A DNA stretch of 64,000 nt from Flavimaribacter sediminis (GTDB taxonomy: Bacteria; Pseudomonadota; Alphaproteobacteria; Rhizobiales; Rhizobiaceae), in the NCBI RefSeq assembly GCF_019492055.1, contig NZ_JAICBX010000003.1:649045-713044 (forward strand), written 5' to 3'. The translations under genes were made by a program, and so were the position numbers. Below, piece after piece: positions 16,955 through 25,467 of this stretch; within the stretch, counting starts at the first letter, position 1, and the number at the start of each line of letters is the position of its first letter. Under the pieces are notes generated by a model. That model saw only the letters and a list, made by a program, of their open reading frames with translations, had not been told where the DNA came from and made no database searches.

Positions 16955-18328
16955 CTACACATCGGCCTGTTCGTCTTGGCCGACGTCCTCCACATCTGCG
17001 GTCACGCCGAGTCGCTTCATCTTGTCGTAGAGCCCTTTTCGGGAAATTCCGAGCGCCTCGTACACCGGTCGCAACGCGCCGTTATGGCGCGCTATTTCAG
17101 CTTCGATCGCCGCCTTTTCGAAGGCGGCCACCCGCTCGGCCAGCGTCGCGTCCGGATTGCCGGCGACGTCTGACCGGTCGTCGAAACCCGACCACATACC
17201 AAGCACAAAGCGGTCGGCGTAGTTGCGCAGTTCCCGCACGTTGCCCGGCCAGTCATGCGACAGCAATTGCAGTTCCAGGGCGTGGTCGATCGGCGGTATC
17301 TCCCTTCGATACCGGGCGCGCGCGTCCCGCGCCAGGTGGAAGAACAGCAGCGGAATATCGTCCTTGCGATCCCTGAGCGGCGGCAGGGTGAGGGTCACCA
17401 CGTTCAGCCGATAATAAAGATCGGAACGGAATGCGCCCTTGCGCCCTTCCGCCTCCAGGTCGAATTTCGTGGCGGCCACGAAGCGCACGTCGAGCGGAAC
17501 GAGATCATTCGAGCCCAGTCGTTCAATGCAGCGATGCTCGATCGCTCGCAGCAATTTGGCCTGCAGGTCGAGCGGCATGGACTCGATCTCGTCGAGGAAG
17601 ATCGTCCCGCCATTGGCGTGTTCGAGCTTGCCGATGCGCTGTTTCTGCGCCCCAGTAAAGGCGCCGGGTTCGTGTCCAAACAGTTCCGACTCGAAAATGT
17701 CGGCCGGCAGCGCAGCGCAATTGATGGCCACGAAATTGCCGCCGGAACGCGGGCTGTAATCATGCAGTGCGCGGGCGACGACCTCCTTGCCGGATCCGGT
17801 TTCGCCGACGATCAGCACATCGGCGTCGGTGTCCGCGACCGTGCTTATCTGACCGCGCAGTTTGACGATCGGCGCAGAGCGGCCGGCAAGCCGCTGGATC
17901 AGGTCGTGGCGTTGGTCCAGTTCATTGCGCAATGTCCGGTTTTCAAGGACAAGCCGGCGTTTCTCCAGCGCCCGCTCGACGACCGTGGACAATCTGGAGA
18001 CGACAAAGGGTTTCTCGATAAAGTCATAGGCGCCGGCCCGCATCGCCTCGACCGCCATCTGCACGTCGCCATGCCCGGTGATCAGGATGACCGGGTAGGC
18101 GGAATCGACAGCAAGAATTTTCTTCAGCAGCGCCATGCCGTCGTCGCCCGGCATTCGAATGTCCGTGACGACCACCGCATAATCGTCACGCCCGAGCCGC
18201 GCGATAACGTCTTCCGAGCCCGCATGCGCCGTGACCGGCAGGCCCTCGAGTTCCAGCCCCTGGGCGAGCGCATGGCGCAAATCCTCGTCGTCGTCGACCA
18301 GATGAACTGTCGGGGAACCGTCGCTCAC
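16955..18328 (-). CDS. dctD: DctD-type sigma-54-dependent response regulator
   Basis: NtrC-family activator of 457 residues. Receiver domain about 5-122 with phospho-acceptor D56 (VVVTDIRMPG); AAA+ domain about 140-380 with Walker A GETGSGKEV, the sigma-54-contacting GAFTGA loop, and Walker B GGTIFLDEIES; C-terminal Fis-type helix-turn-helix (about 415-445, IARHNGALRPVYEALGISRK). The GTG start at 18328 overlaps the dctB stop as TAGTG and has GGAGGCGGCGGAG upstream, so it is preferred over a longer form reading into dctB. It probably activates dctP from the sigma-54 site downstream. Confidence 0.92.
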   Translation of the reverse strand: MSDGSPTVHLVDDDEDLRHALAQGLELEGLPVTAHAGSEDVIARLGRDDYAVVVTDIRMPGDDGMALLKKILAVDSAYPVILITGHGDVQMAVEAMRAGAYDFIEKPFVVSRLSTVVERALEKRRLVLENRTLRNELDQRHDLIQRLAGRSAPIVKLRGQISTVADTDADVLIVGETGSGKEVVARALHDYSPRSGGNFVAINCAALPADIFESELFGHEPGAFTGAQKQRIGKLEHANGGTIFLDEIESMPLDLQAKLLRAIEHRCIERLGSNDLVPLDVRFVAATKFDLEAEGRKGAFRSDLYYRLNVVTLTLPPLRDRKDDIPLLFFHLARDARARYRREIPPIDHALELQLLSHDWPGNVRELRNYADRFVLGMWSGFDDRSDVAGNPDATLAERVAAFEKAAIEAEIARHNGALRPVYEALGISRKGLYDKMKRLGVTADVEDVGQDEQADV

Positions 18329-20079
18329 TACTCCGCCGCCTCCCTTTGGCTGTCGACGGACTGCAGCCACACCACGAACCGCGCGCCGCCGAGCGCGCTC
18401 TTTTCCAGAGAGATCCGTCCGCCGAAATCACGCACGATGCCGCTGGCGATCGAAAGACCGATGCCGATGCCGCTGCCGACGCTCTTGGTCGTGAAGAAGG
18501 GCTCGAACACGCTGTCGGCGTTCTCGTCGGACACGCCCGGCCCGTCGTCGTCCACGCAAGCGGCAACATTGCCCTCGTCGTCGCACGACAGGCTGACGAC
18601 GATCCTGCCATGTCCCCTGTCTCCGATGGCGTCGACCGCATTGTTGATCAGATTGACGAAAACCTGCGAAAGGCGGATGCGTCCGCCGAGCACCTGAGGC
18701 AGGTCGTCCGGCGGGTTCCATTCGATCACGATGCCGGCCTTGTTCGCCCGCGGCTTCGTCAACATCAGGGCTTCGTCGACAATCGGGGCAAGCGTGACAG
18801 GCTTCACGCTCGTGCCGGGTTTGCGAGAAAAGGAAAGCAGGCTGCGCGACAGCCCCGCCATGCGATCGACCAGACCTGTAATGCGGCCGAGATTGTCGCG
18901 GACGCTGTCGATGCGATCCTTTTCGAGCAGCCTCACCGAATTGTCGGAATAGGTGCGGATCGCCGCAAGCGGCTGGTTGAACTCGTGGCTGAGCGCAGCG
19001 GACATCTGGCCGAGCGCGGCCAGTTTTCCGGCCTGAACAAGTTCGGCCTGGGCCTTGCGCAAGCGCTCTTCGGCCTGTCGCCTTTCGTCGATTTCCTGCG
19101 AGAGGGAGAGGTTGGTTTCGCGCAAGGCGCGGGTGCGTTCCCGGACCAGCCGCTCTAGCCTCAGCGCCGCCGATCGATCTCTGCGCATGCGCAGGATTTG
19201 CGCCTCGCGCCATTGCACGAGGGCGAACAGACCGGCGCCGATCAGCAACACCACGAGGCCGGCGATGACGCCGCCGACGAGGCTCGCCGAAAACAGCGGC
19301 CGCCTGTCGGTCAACACATGCAGCTGCCAGTCAAGAAGCGTCAGGTCTCGGGAAAGGTCGCTGCCCGGAAGCACGCTGTCCCCAACCCGATACCTCAGAG
19401 CCTCGCCGTTCACCGAGGCGAGGGAAGAAAACGGCTGCAGGCGCCATTCGGGTCGGTTGCTCAGGAAGACCGTGCCCGTACGGTCGATCACATAGACAGG
19501 ATCCGGCGACAGCGACCAGGTCGCCTCCACCGCGTCGAAATTGACGTAGACGGCCACATGTCCGATCAGCCGGGAGCCTCGCCGGACGCCGAAGGCGAAA
19601 GCGTAGACGCGACGGCCGTCGCCAGTAATCAGCGCCTGGCGGCCGAGCCGGCCCTGCGCCGAAGCGTCAAGCAGAGCGCGTTGCTGTTCGTGTGATATGG
19701 GAAAGTCGTAATCGGCTGACGCCAGCACGCTGCCGTCTGGCCGCAAAAACGCCACGTCCTCTGCGCCCGACATGCCGGAAACCTCGATCGCCTTGCGCTT
19801 CGCCTCCGCCGCGTCGCCGGAGCCTTCGAAAAGCGCGATGACGGAATCTTCATGCGCCAACAAAGGCGGCAGCAATCGGTATTTGTCGAGGATTCCGGTC
19901 AGCGCCTCCGTCTGTACGGCGAGCGTTTCCGCCGCCCGGACCTGCAACTGTCTTTCCGCCTGCATGCGCAGGAACAGACCGCCGCCATAGGCGGCGGCGG
20001 CGCCGACGACGAACGTCAGGAGCAGGACCGCCAGCTGCAGCTGGCGAAACGACCTGCGAATGGTGTATCCGCTGACCAT
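18328..20079 (-). CDS. dctB: DctB-type sensor histidine kinase
   Basis: Inner-membrane kinase of 583 residues sensing the transported organic acid. Two membrane helices (about 15-38 and 268-292) flank a periplasmic double-PAS/Cache sensor. A coiled coil (about 310-350) leads to the HisKA domain with phospho-accepting H365 in ALSHEFNQPLAAIRTYSDNS, a sequence close to the DctB family. The ATPase domain follows with N box (LINNAVDAIGD) and G boxes (DDDGPGVSDE, GIGIGLSIASG). It overlaps dctD by one base and follows eda after 41 bases on the same strand. Confidence 0.92.
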   Translation of the reverse strand: MVSGYTIRRSFRQLQLAVLLLTFVVGAAAAYGGGLFLRMQAERQLQVRAAETLAVQTEALTGILDKYRLLPPLLAHEDSVIALFEGSGDAAEAKRKAIEVSGMSGAEDVAFLRPDGSVLASADYDFPISHEQQRALLDASAQGRLGRQALITGDGRRVYAFAFGVRRGSRLIGHVAVYVNFDAVEATWSLSPDPVYVIDRTGTVFLSNRPEWRLQPFSSLASVNGEALRYRVGDSVLPGSDLSRDLTLLDWQLHVLTDRRPLFSASLVGGVIAGLVVLLIGAGLFALVQWREAQILRMRRDRSAALRLERLVRERTRALRETNLSLSQEIDERRQAEERLRKAQAELVQAGKLAALGQMSAALSHEFNQPLAAIRTYSDNSVRLLEKDRIDSVRDNLGRITGLVDRMAGLSRSLLSFSRKPGTSVKPVTLAPIVDEALMLTKPRANKAGIVIEWNPPDDLPQVLGGRIRLSQVFVNLINNAVDAIGDRGHGRIVVSLSCDDEGNVAACVDDDGPGVSDENADSVFEPFFTTKSVGSGIGIGLSIASGIVRDFGGRISLEKSALGGARFVVWLQSVDSQREAAE

Positions 20080-20120
20080 TCAGGCAATTTATGCAGTTTT
20101 TTCGCAGAACGCCATTGGCG

Positions 20121-20762
20121 TCAGGACGCGGTCAGGGCGCAGGCTTCTTCAGCGAGGCGGGTGATCGCCTTCCAGTCGCCGGCCGTGACGAGTTCCTTCG
20201 GCGCAACCCAGGAGCCGCCGACGCAGACGACATTGGGCAATGACAGATAGCTCTTTGCGTTGGCCGGCGTAATGCCTCCGGTCGGACAGAAACTGGTTCC
20301 CGCAAGCGGCGAGGACACGGATTTCAGGAAAGCGGCGCCGCCGGATTGTTCGGCCGGAAAAAACTTCATGACGCTGTAGCCTTCCTCGCGCAGGCTCATC
20401 ACCTCGCTGACGGTCGCGGCGCCCGGAAGAAGCGGCACGGGCGCTTTGCGGGAGACGTCGAGCAGTTCCTGCGTCGTACCTGGCGTCACGATGAATTTCG
20501 AGCCGGCCCGCATCGCCTTTTCGAACTGCGCGGCGTTGAGAATGGTTCCCGAGCCAACCTCCGCGCCTTCAACCTCGTCAGCCACGGCGCGGATCGCATC
20601 GAGCGCCGCCTCTGTGCGCAAAGTGATCTCGATTGCCTTCAGACCGCCGGCGACGAGCGCGCGCGCCAGCGGAATGGCGGTCGCCACGCTGTCAACCGCA
20701 AGCACCGGTATGACCGGCTGCAAGGTCAGGATGGAAAGCAGTTTTTCGGTCTTCACGCCCAT
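20121..20762 (-). CDS. eda: 2-dehydro-3-deoxy-phosphogluconate aldolase
   Basis: KDPG aldolase of the Entner-Doudoroff pathway, splitting 2-keto-3-deoxy-6-phosphogluconate to pyruvate and glyceraldehyde 3-phosphate. Length (213) is standard. The catalytic glutamate is in KAIEITLRT; the Schiff-base lysine is in VMKFFPAE; the phosphate-binding PTGGIT and VGGSW segments are present. It lies directly upstream of dctB on the same strand, so it may share transcripts with the TRAP sensor, hinting that the transporter handles a uronate or sugar acid feeding this pathway (inference). Confidence 0.93.
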   Translation of the reverse strand: MGVKTEKLLSILTLQPVIPVLAVDSVATAIPLARALVAGGLKAIEITLRTEAALDAIRAVADEVEGAEVGSGTILNAAQFEKAMRAGSKFIVTPGTTQELLDVSRKAPVPLLPGAATVSEVMSLREEGYSVMKFFPAEQSGGAAFLKSVSSPLAGTSFCPTGGITPANAKSYLSLPNVVCVGGSWVAPKELVTAGDWKAITRLAEEACALTAS

Positions 20763-20926
20763 GTCGCCCCCGGCAAGTCATTGAAACACGCTATCGTCGA
20801 TACCCCGCCATACCGGCCATGTCCATACAGGCGCAAGACAGGCGCGGGAGCGACGAACGGGGCGAAAGCGCGCAGAAGCTCACGCAACCGTTGCACATCC
20901 GCGTTTCCGGTTATATTGCAACGGCC

Positions 20927-21865
20927 ATGAACACACACGTTACGACATCGCGCGCGACAGACCGTTTTCTGGTCGCCGCCCTCTATCATTTCACGCCGCT
21001 GCCGGATTTCGCGTCATTGCAGGCGCGCCTGCAGGAGGTTTGCGTGAACAATGGCGTGAAGGGCACGCTGCTGCTTGCGTCCGAGGGGATCAACGGAACG
21101 ATCGCCGGACCGGACGACGGCATCCGCGCAGTCCTCGATCATCTGTGGTCGATTCCGGCGTTCAGCGGCCTGGAGCACAAGGAAAGCCGTGCTTCGGACA
21201 TGCCGTTCAACCGGATGAAGGTGCGGCTCAAGAAAGAGATCGTGACGATGGGAGTCGAGGATATCGACCCCTTGAAAAGCGTCGGAACCTATGTCGATCC
21301 GCAAGACTGGAACGCGCTGATTTCCGACCCGGACACGATCCTTGTCGATACGCGCAACGATTACGAGGTCGCCATCGGGAAGTTCCGGGGCGCCGTCGAT
21401 CCGGAGACGAAGTCGTTTCGCGAATTTCCCGGCTGGGTGCGCGACCACGAGGAAATGCGTGATAAACCCAGGGTCGCGATGTACTGCACCGGCGGCATAC
21501 GGTGCGAGAAGGCGACCGCGTTTCTCAAGGCTGAAGGATACACCGAGGTCTTCCACCTGAAAGGCGGCATCCTGAAATATCTCGAAGAGGTCCCGGAAGA
21601 GGAAAGTCTCTGGGAAGGCGCCTGCTTCGTTTTCGACGAACGCGTCTCCGTCGAGCACGGCCTGAAAGAAGGGCCGCACACATTGTGCCACGCCTGCCGC
21701 CATCCGTTGACGCCACAGGAGACGCAGAGTCCGTTCTACGTCAAGGGCGTGAGCTGTCCGCATTGTCATGAATCCCGCAGCGAGGAAGACCGGGCGCGGT
21801 TCCGCGAACGCCAGAAGCAGATCGAGCTTGCGAAAAAGCGCGGCCAAAAACACATCGGCGAATAA
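20927..21865 (+). CDS. trhO: tRNA uridine-34 hydroxylase TrhO, rhodanese family
   Basis: YceA/TrhO family enzyme (312 residues) that hydroxylates uridine 34 of certain tRNAs to 5-hydroxyuridine. An N-terminal acylphosphatase-like domain (about 10-100) precedes a rhodanese domain whose active loop is [12 protein letters not shown] with catalytic C187. A C-terminal extension has four paired cysteines (CHACRHPL and CPHCHES), as in the longer members. The ATG at 20927 is chosen over an in-frame start 108 bases upstream because conserved sequence begins only at [10 protein letters not shown] hairpin terminator follows immediately. Confidence 0.88.
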   Translation: MNTHVTTSRATDRFLVAALYHFTPLPDFASLQARLQEVCVNNGVKGTLLLASEGINGTIAGPDDGIRAVLDHLWSIPAFSGLEHKESRASDMPFNRMKVRLKKEIVTMGVEDIDPLKSVGTYVDPQDWNALISDPDTILVDTRNDYEVAIGKFRGAVDPETKSFREFPGWVRDHEEMRDKPRVAMYCTGGIRCEKATAFLKAEGYTEVFHLKGGILKYLEEVPEEESLWEGACFVFDERVSVEHGLKEGPHTLCHACRHPLTPQETQSPFYVKGVSCPHCHESRSEEDRARFRERQKQIELAKKRGQKHIGE

Positions 21866-21866
21866 T

Positions 21867-21891
21867 AAAGGCGGCCGCAATGGCCGCCTTT
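21867..21891. terminator. Hairpin terminator between convergent trhO and the iron-binding protein gene
   Basis: AAAGGCGGCC-GCAAT-GGCCGCCTTT: a 10-base-pair stem whose A-rich and T-rich ends allow it to act in both directions. It starts 2 bases after the trhO stop and lies 23 bases from the end of the opposing gene. Confidence 0.8.
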
Positions 21892-21913
21892 CAGGGGTCG
21901 CTGACTACCTGAA

Positions 21914-22936
21914 TCAGTTGTTGAAACCAACCATGTCGACCAGTTCGGAAGCCTTCTGGCGGTTCTTCGCGATCTCGTCGAGAGGCAGCGGATCGGGATG
22001 GATCTCGCCGAAGGATTTCACGATGTCAGACGGTTCGGCTTCCGGATAGACCGGATACTCGAAAACCTGTTCGGCATAGATCTCCTGGGCTTGTGGGCTG
22101 GCCAGAAATTCCATGAGCTGGAGCGCCGCGTCCTTGTTCGGAGCGTGCTTGGCGAGCGCCATGCCGGAAATGTTGACATGCGTTCCCCGAGCATCGGAGT
22201 TGGGAAACAGCACCTTGATGGCGTCGGCCCATTCTTTCTGTTCGGGTTCCTTGTCGTTGGTCATCATCAAACCAACGTAATAGGTGTTGCCGATGCCGAG
22301 ATCGCACTCGCCGGCATAGATGCTTTTGGCCTGGGCGCGGTCATTTCCGGCGGGTTTGCGGGCCAGATTGTCTTTGACGCCTTTCAGCCATTCATCGGTC
22401 GCGGCCTCGCCATTGTGGGCGATCATCGAGGCGATCAGGCCGATATTGTAGCTGTGCTGGCCGCTTCGGATACAAATCTTGCCTTTCCATTTCGGATCGG
22501 CGAGCTCCTCATAGGTGATCGCGTCCTGCGCGACCCTGTCCTTCGAGGCGTAGACCACGCGCCCGCGGGTGGTGACCCCGAACCAGTGGCCGTCCGGATC
22601 GCGATACTGCGCCGGTATTGTGGAGTTGATGGCGTCGCTGTCGACGGCTTCGGTGACGCCTTCTTCCTTGGCGTTGCTGAGGCGGCTTATGTCGACGGTC
22701 AGAATGACGTCGGCCGGAGAGTTCTCGCCCTCGGCTTTCATCCGCTCCACCAGGCCCTTGTCGAGAAACAGAACATTGGTCTCGATGCCTGTCTTCTCTG
22801 TAAATGCGTCCAGCAGCGGCGCGATCAGGTCCGGCTGGCGATAGGAGTAGATATTGACTTCGTCCGCCAGGGCGACGCCCGCCGTGGCGGTCGCGAAGGC
22901 TGCGCAAAGAATCGTTTTCGTGAAGCTTTTTTTCAT
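21914..22936 (-). CDS. Periplasmic ferric iron-binding ABC transporter protein (FbpA/FutA-like)
   Basis: Solute receptor of 340 residues for Fe(III). Signal peptide of about 24 residues (ending TAGVALA before DEVNIYSYR). The mature protein opens with the class signature VNIYSYRQPDLIAPLLDAF and retains the paired iron-ligand tyrosines in GIGNTYYVGLMM. No permease or ATPase gene is adjacent, so it is an orphan receptor or its partners lie elsewhere. It is divergent from the iron regulator rirA, and its promoter contains two palindromes, consistent with iron control. Confidence 0.88.
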   Translation of the reverse strand: MKKSFTKTILCAAFATATAGVALADEVNIYSYRQPDLIAPLLDAFTEKTGIETNVLFLDKGLVERMKAEGENSPADVILTVDISRLSNAKEEGVTEAVDSDAINSTIPAQYRDPDGHWFGVTTRGRVVYASKDRVAQDAITYEELADPKWKGKICIRSGQHSYNIGLIASMIAHNGEAATDEWLKGVKDNLARKPAGNDRAQAKSIYAGECDLGIGNTYYVGLMMTNDKEPEQKEWADAIKVLFPNSDARGTHVNISGMALAKHAPNKDAALQLMEFLASPQAQEIYAEQVFEYPVYPEAEPSDIVKSFGEIHPDPLPLDEIAKNRQKASELVDMVGFNN

Positions 22937-22972
22937 GGCGTTTCCCCTCGGTGATTTTCCTCACTGCAAAAC

Positions 22973-23001
22973 AGGATAGTGATTGTCAATATTGACCGCA
23001 A
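22973..23001 (-). promoter_or_regulatory. Promoter with embedded palindromic operator for the iron-binding protein gene
   Basis: Minus strand TTGCGG (-35) and TATCCT (-10) with 17-base spacing. The perfect palindrome GTCAATATTGAC (22985-22996) fills the spacer, the classic position for a repressor site. RirA or Irr are the likely regulators given the divergent rirA gene, but the palindrome does not match the ICE pattern. Confidence 0.55.
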
Positions 23002-23007
23002 CAAAAA

Positions 23008-23034
23008 CAAGATAATCACAATCATGTTATCTTG
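23008..23034. promoter_or_regulatory. Long inverted repeat between the iron-binding protein gene and rirA
   Basis: CAAGATAA-N11-TTATCTTG, with perfect 8-base arms, located just upstream of the -35 element of the iron-binding protein gene. The arm spacing of about two helical turns centre to centre fits a dimeric or tetrameric regulator. Identity of the protein is unknown. Confidence 0.5.
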
Positions 23035-23098
23035 GTTCAGAAGAGCAAAAACCCATGCAGGGAGGATACCGCCATGGCCCGCTCGTTCGCCTTAAAAC

Positions 23099-23137
23099 TT
23101 GACAGACGCAATCTAAATAAATAGAATGATTCTAAAT
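23099..23137 (+). promoter_or_regulatory. rirA promoter overlapped by an Irr-type ICE box
   Basis: TTGACA (23099-23104) and TAGAAT (23122-23127) with 17-base spacing form a near-consensus promoter. The ICE-like element ATAGAATGATTCTAAAT (23121-23137; consensus TTTAGAA-N3-TTCTAAA) covers the -10 and start site. Irr repression of rirA under low iron is reported in Agrobacterium, which matches this layout. Confidence 0.78.
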
Positions 23138-23158
23138 TAGACACAGGTGAGAAGTCCC

Positions 23159-23623
23159 ATGCGGGTGACCAAACAGACAAATTATGCAGTCCGGATACTG
23201 ATGTACTGCGCTGCGAATCCTATGGAACTCAGCCGCGTGCCGGAGATCGCGAAAGCTTACGGCGTTTCGGAACTGTTCCTCTTCAAGATCCTGAAACCGC
23301 TGGTGAGAGCCCGGTTGATCGAGACCGTCCGCGGACGAAACGGCGGCATCAAGCTGGCGCGCCCGGCGGAGGAGATCACCCTCTTCGACGTGGTGCGCGA
23401 AACCGAAGACAGTTTCGCCATGGCCGAATGTTTTGAAAACGAGTCCGCCGATTGTCCGCTGGTCGACAGCTGCGCCCTGAACACGGCGTGGCGGGATGCG
23501 CTCAACGCCTTTCTCATGTCCCTTTCGAAACACACGATCGCCGACCTTTCGGCTTCGCGTTTCGACATTGTCGGACGACTGGGCATTCCGACGGAACAGC
23601 CCCTGGCCGCCGCGGCGCGCTGA
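23159..23623 (+). CDS. rirA: Iron-responsive Rrf2 family regulator RirA
   Basis: Global iron regulator of Rhizobiales, an Rrf2-family protein that binds an iron-sulphur cluster and represses iron-uptake genes when iron is sufficient. The sequence opens MRVTKQTNYAVRILMYCAAN and contains the three cluster cysteines C91, C99 and C105 (AECFENESADCPLVDSC). 154 residues, normal length. The ATG at 23159 follows AGGTGAG by 6 bases; an in-frame GTG four codons earlier is less likely. It is divergent from a ferric-binding protein gene, a plausible target, and is followed by an intrinsic terminator. Confidence 0.95.
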   Translation: MRVTKQTNYAVRILMYCAANPMELSRVPEIAKAYGVSELFLFKILKPLVRARLIETVRGRNGGIKLARPAEEITLFDVVRETEDSFAMAECFENESADCPLVDSCALNTAWRDALNAFLMSLSKHTIADLSASRFDIVGRLGIPTEQPLAAAAR

Positions 23624-23632
23624 CAGGGATTT

Positions 23633-23674
23633 CGCCCCTGCCCGCCTGAGCGCCGACAGGGGCGTTTTCATTTT
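23633..23674 (+). terminator. Intrinsic terminator of rirA
   Basis: CGCCCCTG ... CAGGGGCG, an 8-base-pair stem with a 16-base loop, followed by TTTTCATTTT, beginning 10 bases after the rirA stop. Confidence 0.78.
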
Positions 23675-23685
23675 ATGATTTCAGC

Positions 23686-23967
23686 TTAAAGAACCTGGCT
23701 GAGCTTCATTGCGACGCCCATATCGCCCTCGATTTTGAGCTTTCCCTGCATGAAGGCAGCCGTCGCGTCGAGGTCTCCGGCGACGATTGATTCCAGATCT
23801 TCGAGGCTGAGACTGATCGTGCAATCGGCGTCCTTGTCTTCCGTGGTGACCGTCTGGTGGTCGATGACCAGAACGCCATCGTCGCCGCAGTCGAATTTCA
23901 CGACATTGCTAAAGGAACCCTGCTCTACGCGGGGCCGAATGGTGTCGGCGATATCGGAAATGCTCAT
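23686..23967 (-). CDS. SCP2 sterol-binding domain protein
   Basis: Single-domain protein of 93 residues matching the SCP-2 lipid-transfer fold, which binds fatty acyl or sterol-like lipids in a hydrophobic tunnel. Typical elements: FDCGDDGVLVIDHQTV, the DADCTISLSLEDLESIVAGD strand-helix, and the C-terminal FMQGKLKIEGDMGVAMKL. The ATG at 23967 follows AGGAGACGACG and starts the domain correctly; a longer reading through the intergenic region has no support. It is divergent from an acyl-CoA dehydrogenase, hinting at a shared role in acyl metabolism. Confidence 0.88.
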   Translation of the reverse strand: MSISDIADTIRPRVEQGSFSNVVKFDCGDDGVLVIDHQTVTTEDKDADCTISLSLEDLESIVAGDLDATAAFMQGKLKIEGDMGVAMKLSQVL

Positions 23968-24108
23968 TCGTCGTCTCCTCTGAGGTGATGTGTTGTCGGG
24001 CGGCATATAATCGTCATCGCGGTCCGGCGCCAAGTAGGCCGTCAAAAAATTATGACGTTGACGTAAAGGTAAATGAGTGGAATTCTCCTTTCGCCGGGAG
24101 GAAGGCCA

Positions 24109-25260
24109 ATGAAATTCACGGACGAGCACCGACAACTGGGCGCGACGGTCGCCCGGTTCGTCGAGACGGAAATCAATCCGCATGTCGACGCGTGGGAGGA
24201 CGCGGAGCAGTTTCCCGCCCACGAGCTCTTCGGCAAGCTGGGACAACTCGGCCTTCTGGGCATCAAATACGACACCGCCTGCGGCGGCCTCGGGCTCGAT
24301 TTTTCCTATTCCATGGTAATGGCCGAGGAACTCGGCGCAGTCCATTGCGGCGGCGTGCCGATGGCGATCGGCGTCCAGACGGACATGTGCACGCCCGCGC
24401 TCGACCGCTTCGGTTCAGATGAACTGAAGCAGGAGTGGCTGACGCCATCGATCGCCGGCGAACTGGTCGGCTGCATCGGCGTGTCGGAAGCCGGCGGCGG
24501 CTCGGACGTCGCAGCCCTCAGGACAACAGCCGTTCCGGATGGTGACGATTACATCGTCAACGGTTCGAAGATGTGGATCACCAACGGTATGCAGGCCGAC
24601 TGGTGCTGCCTGCTCGCCAATACCGGCGAAGGTCCGGCCCACCGCAACAAGTCGCTGATCATCGTGCCGCTCGATTCGAAAGGCGTCACACGACAGAAAA
24701 TCCACAAGATCGGCATGCATTCATCCGATACGGCCGAACTCTTCTTCGACGATGTGCGCGTGCCGAAGCGCAACCGCATCGGCCAGGAGGGCATGGGCTT
24801 CACCATGCAGATGCAGCAGTTCCAGGAGGAGCGCCTCTGGGTGGCGGCCTCCAGCCTGAAGTCGCTGGACCGGCTGATCGACGAGACCATCGCCTACACG
24901 CGCGAGCGCCGCGCCTTCGGCAAATCCGTCCTCGACAACCAGGTCGTCCATTTCCGGCTGGCCGAACTTCGCACGGAGGTCGAGAGCCTGCGCGCGCTGA
25001 CCTGGCGGGCCATCGAAGACTATGTCGATGGCAATGACGCCACGCGGCTCGCCTCCATGGCGAAACTGAAATGCGGCAGGCTCTATCGCGAAGTCGCCGA
25101 CGCCTGCCTGCAATATTGGGGCGGCATGGGCTTCACCGCCGACAATCCGGTGAGCCGCGCCTATCGCGACGGTCGCCTCGGCTCCATCGGCGGCGGCGCC
25201 GACGAGATCATGCTTGGCATCATCTGCAAACTCGAGGGAACCTTGCCGGCAGGCCGTTAA
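24109..25260 (+). CDS. Acyl-CoA dehydrogenase
   Basis: FAD-dependent enzyme of 383 residues introducing an alpha-beta double bond in acyl-CoA. Motifs: CIGVSEAGGGSDVA, KMWITNG, and ERRAFGKSVLDNQ. At the position of the catalytic glutamate of medium-chain enzymes (YEGTSEI) this protein has IGGGADEI, so that glutamate is absent. A glutamate in FQEERLWVA (about residues 240-250) probably serves instead, as in the isovaleryl- and long-chain-type enzymes. The ATG at 24109 has GGGAGGAAGG directly upstream and is preferred over one 36 bases earlier. Chain specificity unknown. Confidence 0.88.
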   Translation: MKFTDEHRQLGATVARFVETEINPHVDAWEDAEQFPAHELFGKLGQLGLLGIKYDTACGGLGLDFSYSMVMAEELGAVHCGGVPMAIGVQTDMCTPALDRFGSDELKQEWLTPSIAGELVGCIGVSEAGGGSDVAALRTTAVPDGDDYIVNGSKMWITNGMQADWCCLLANTGEGPAHRNKSLIIVPLDSKGVTRQKIHKIGMHSSDTAELFFDDVRVPKRNRIGQEGMGFTMQMQQFQEERLWVAASSLKSLDRLIDETIAYTRERRAFGKSVLDNQVVHFRLAELRTEVESLRALTWRAIEDYVDGNDATRLASMAKLKCGRLYREVADACLQYWGGMGFTADNPVSRAYRDGRLGSIGGGADEIMLGIICKLEGTLPAGR

Positions 25261-25467
25261 TTGCCTCTTCAATTCGAGAGCATGGCGACACGGCTGGCCT
25301 GTTACATCATCCAGAACACCTGAGCAGGACCGGCGCAACACTCCGTCAGCGACGTTACACCGAGCTGGATAAAAAAATTCCGCTCCCTTCACAATGTCGC
25401 CCGTCACGAAAAGCCGATACACTCATAAAGTGCGCGTCATCCCCATCCCGGAAGAGGACAATCACAC

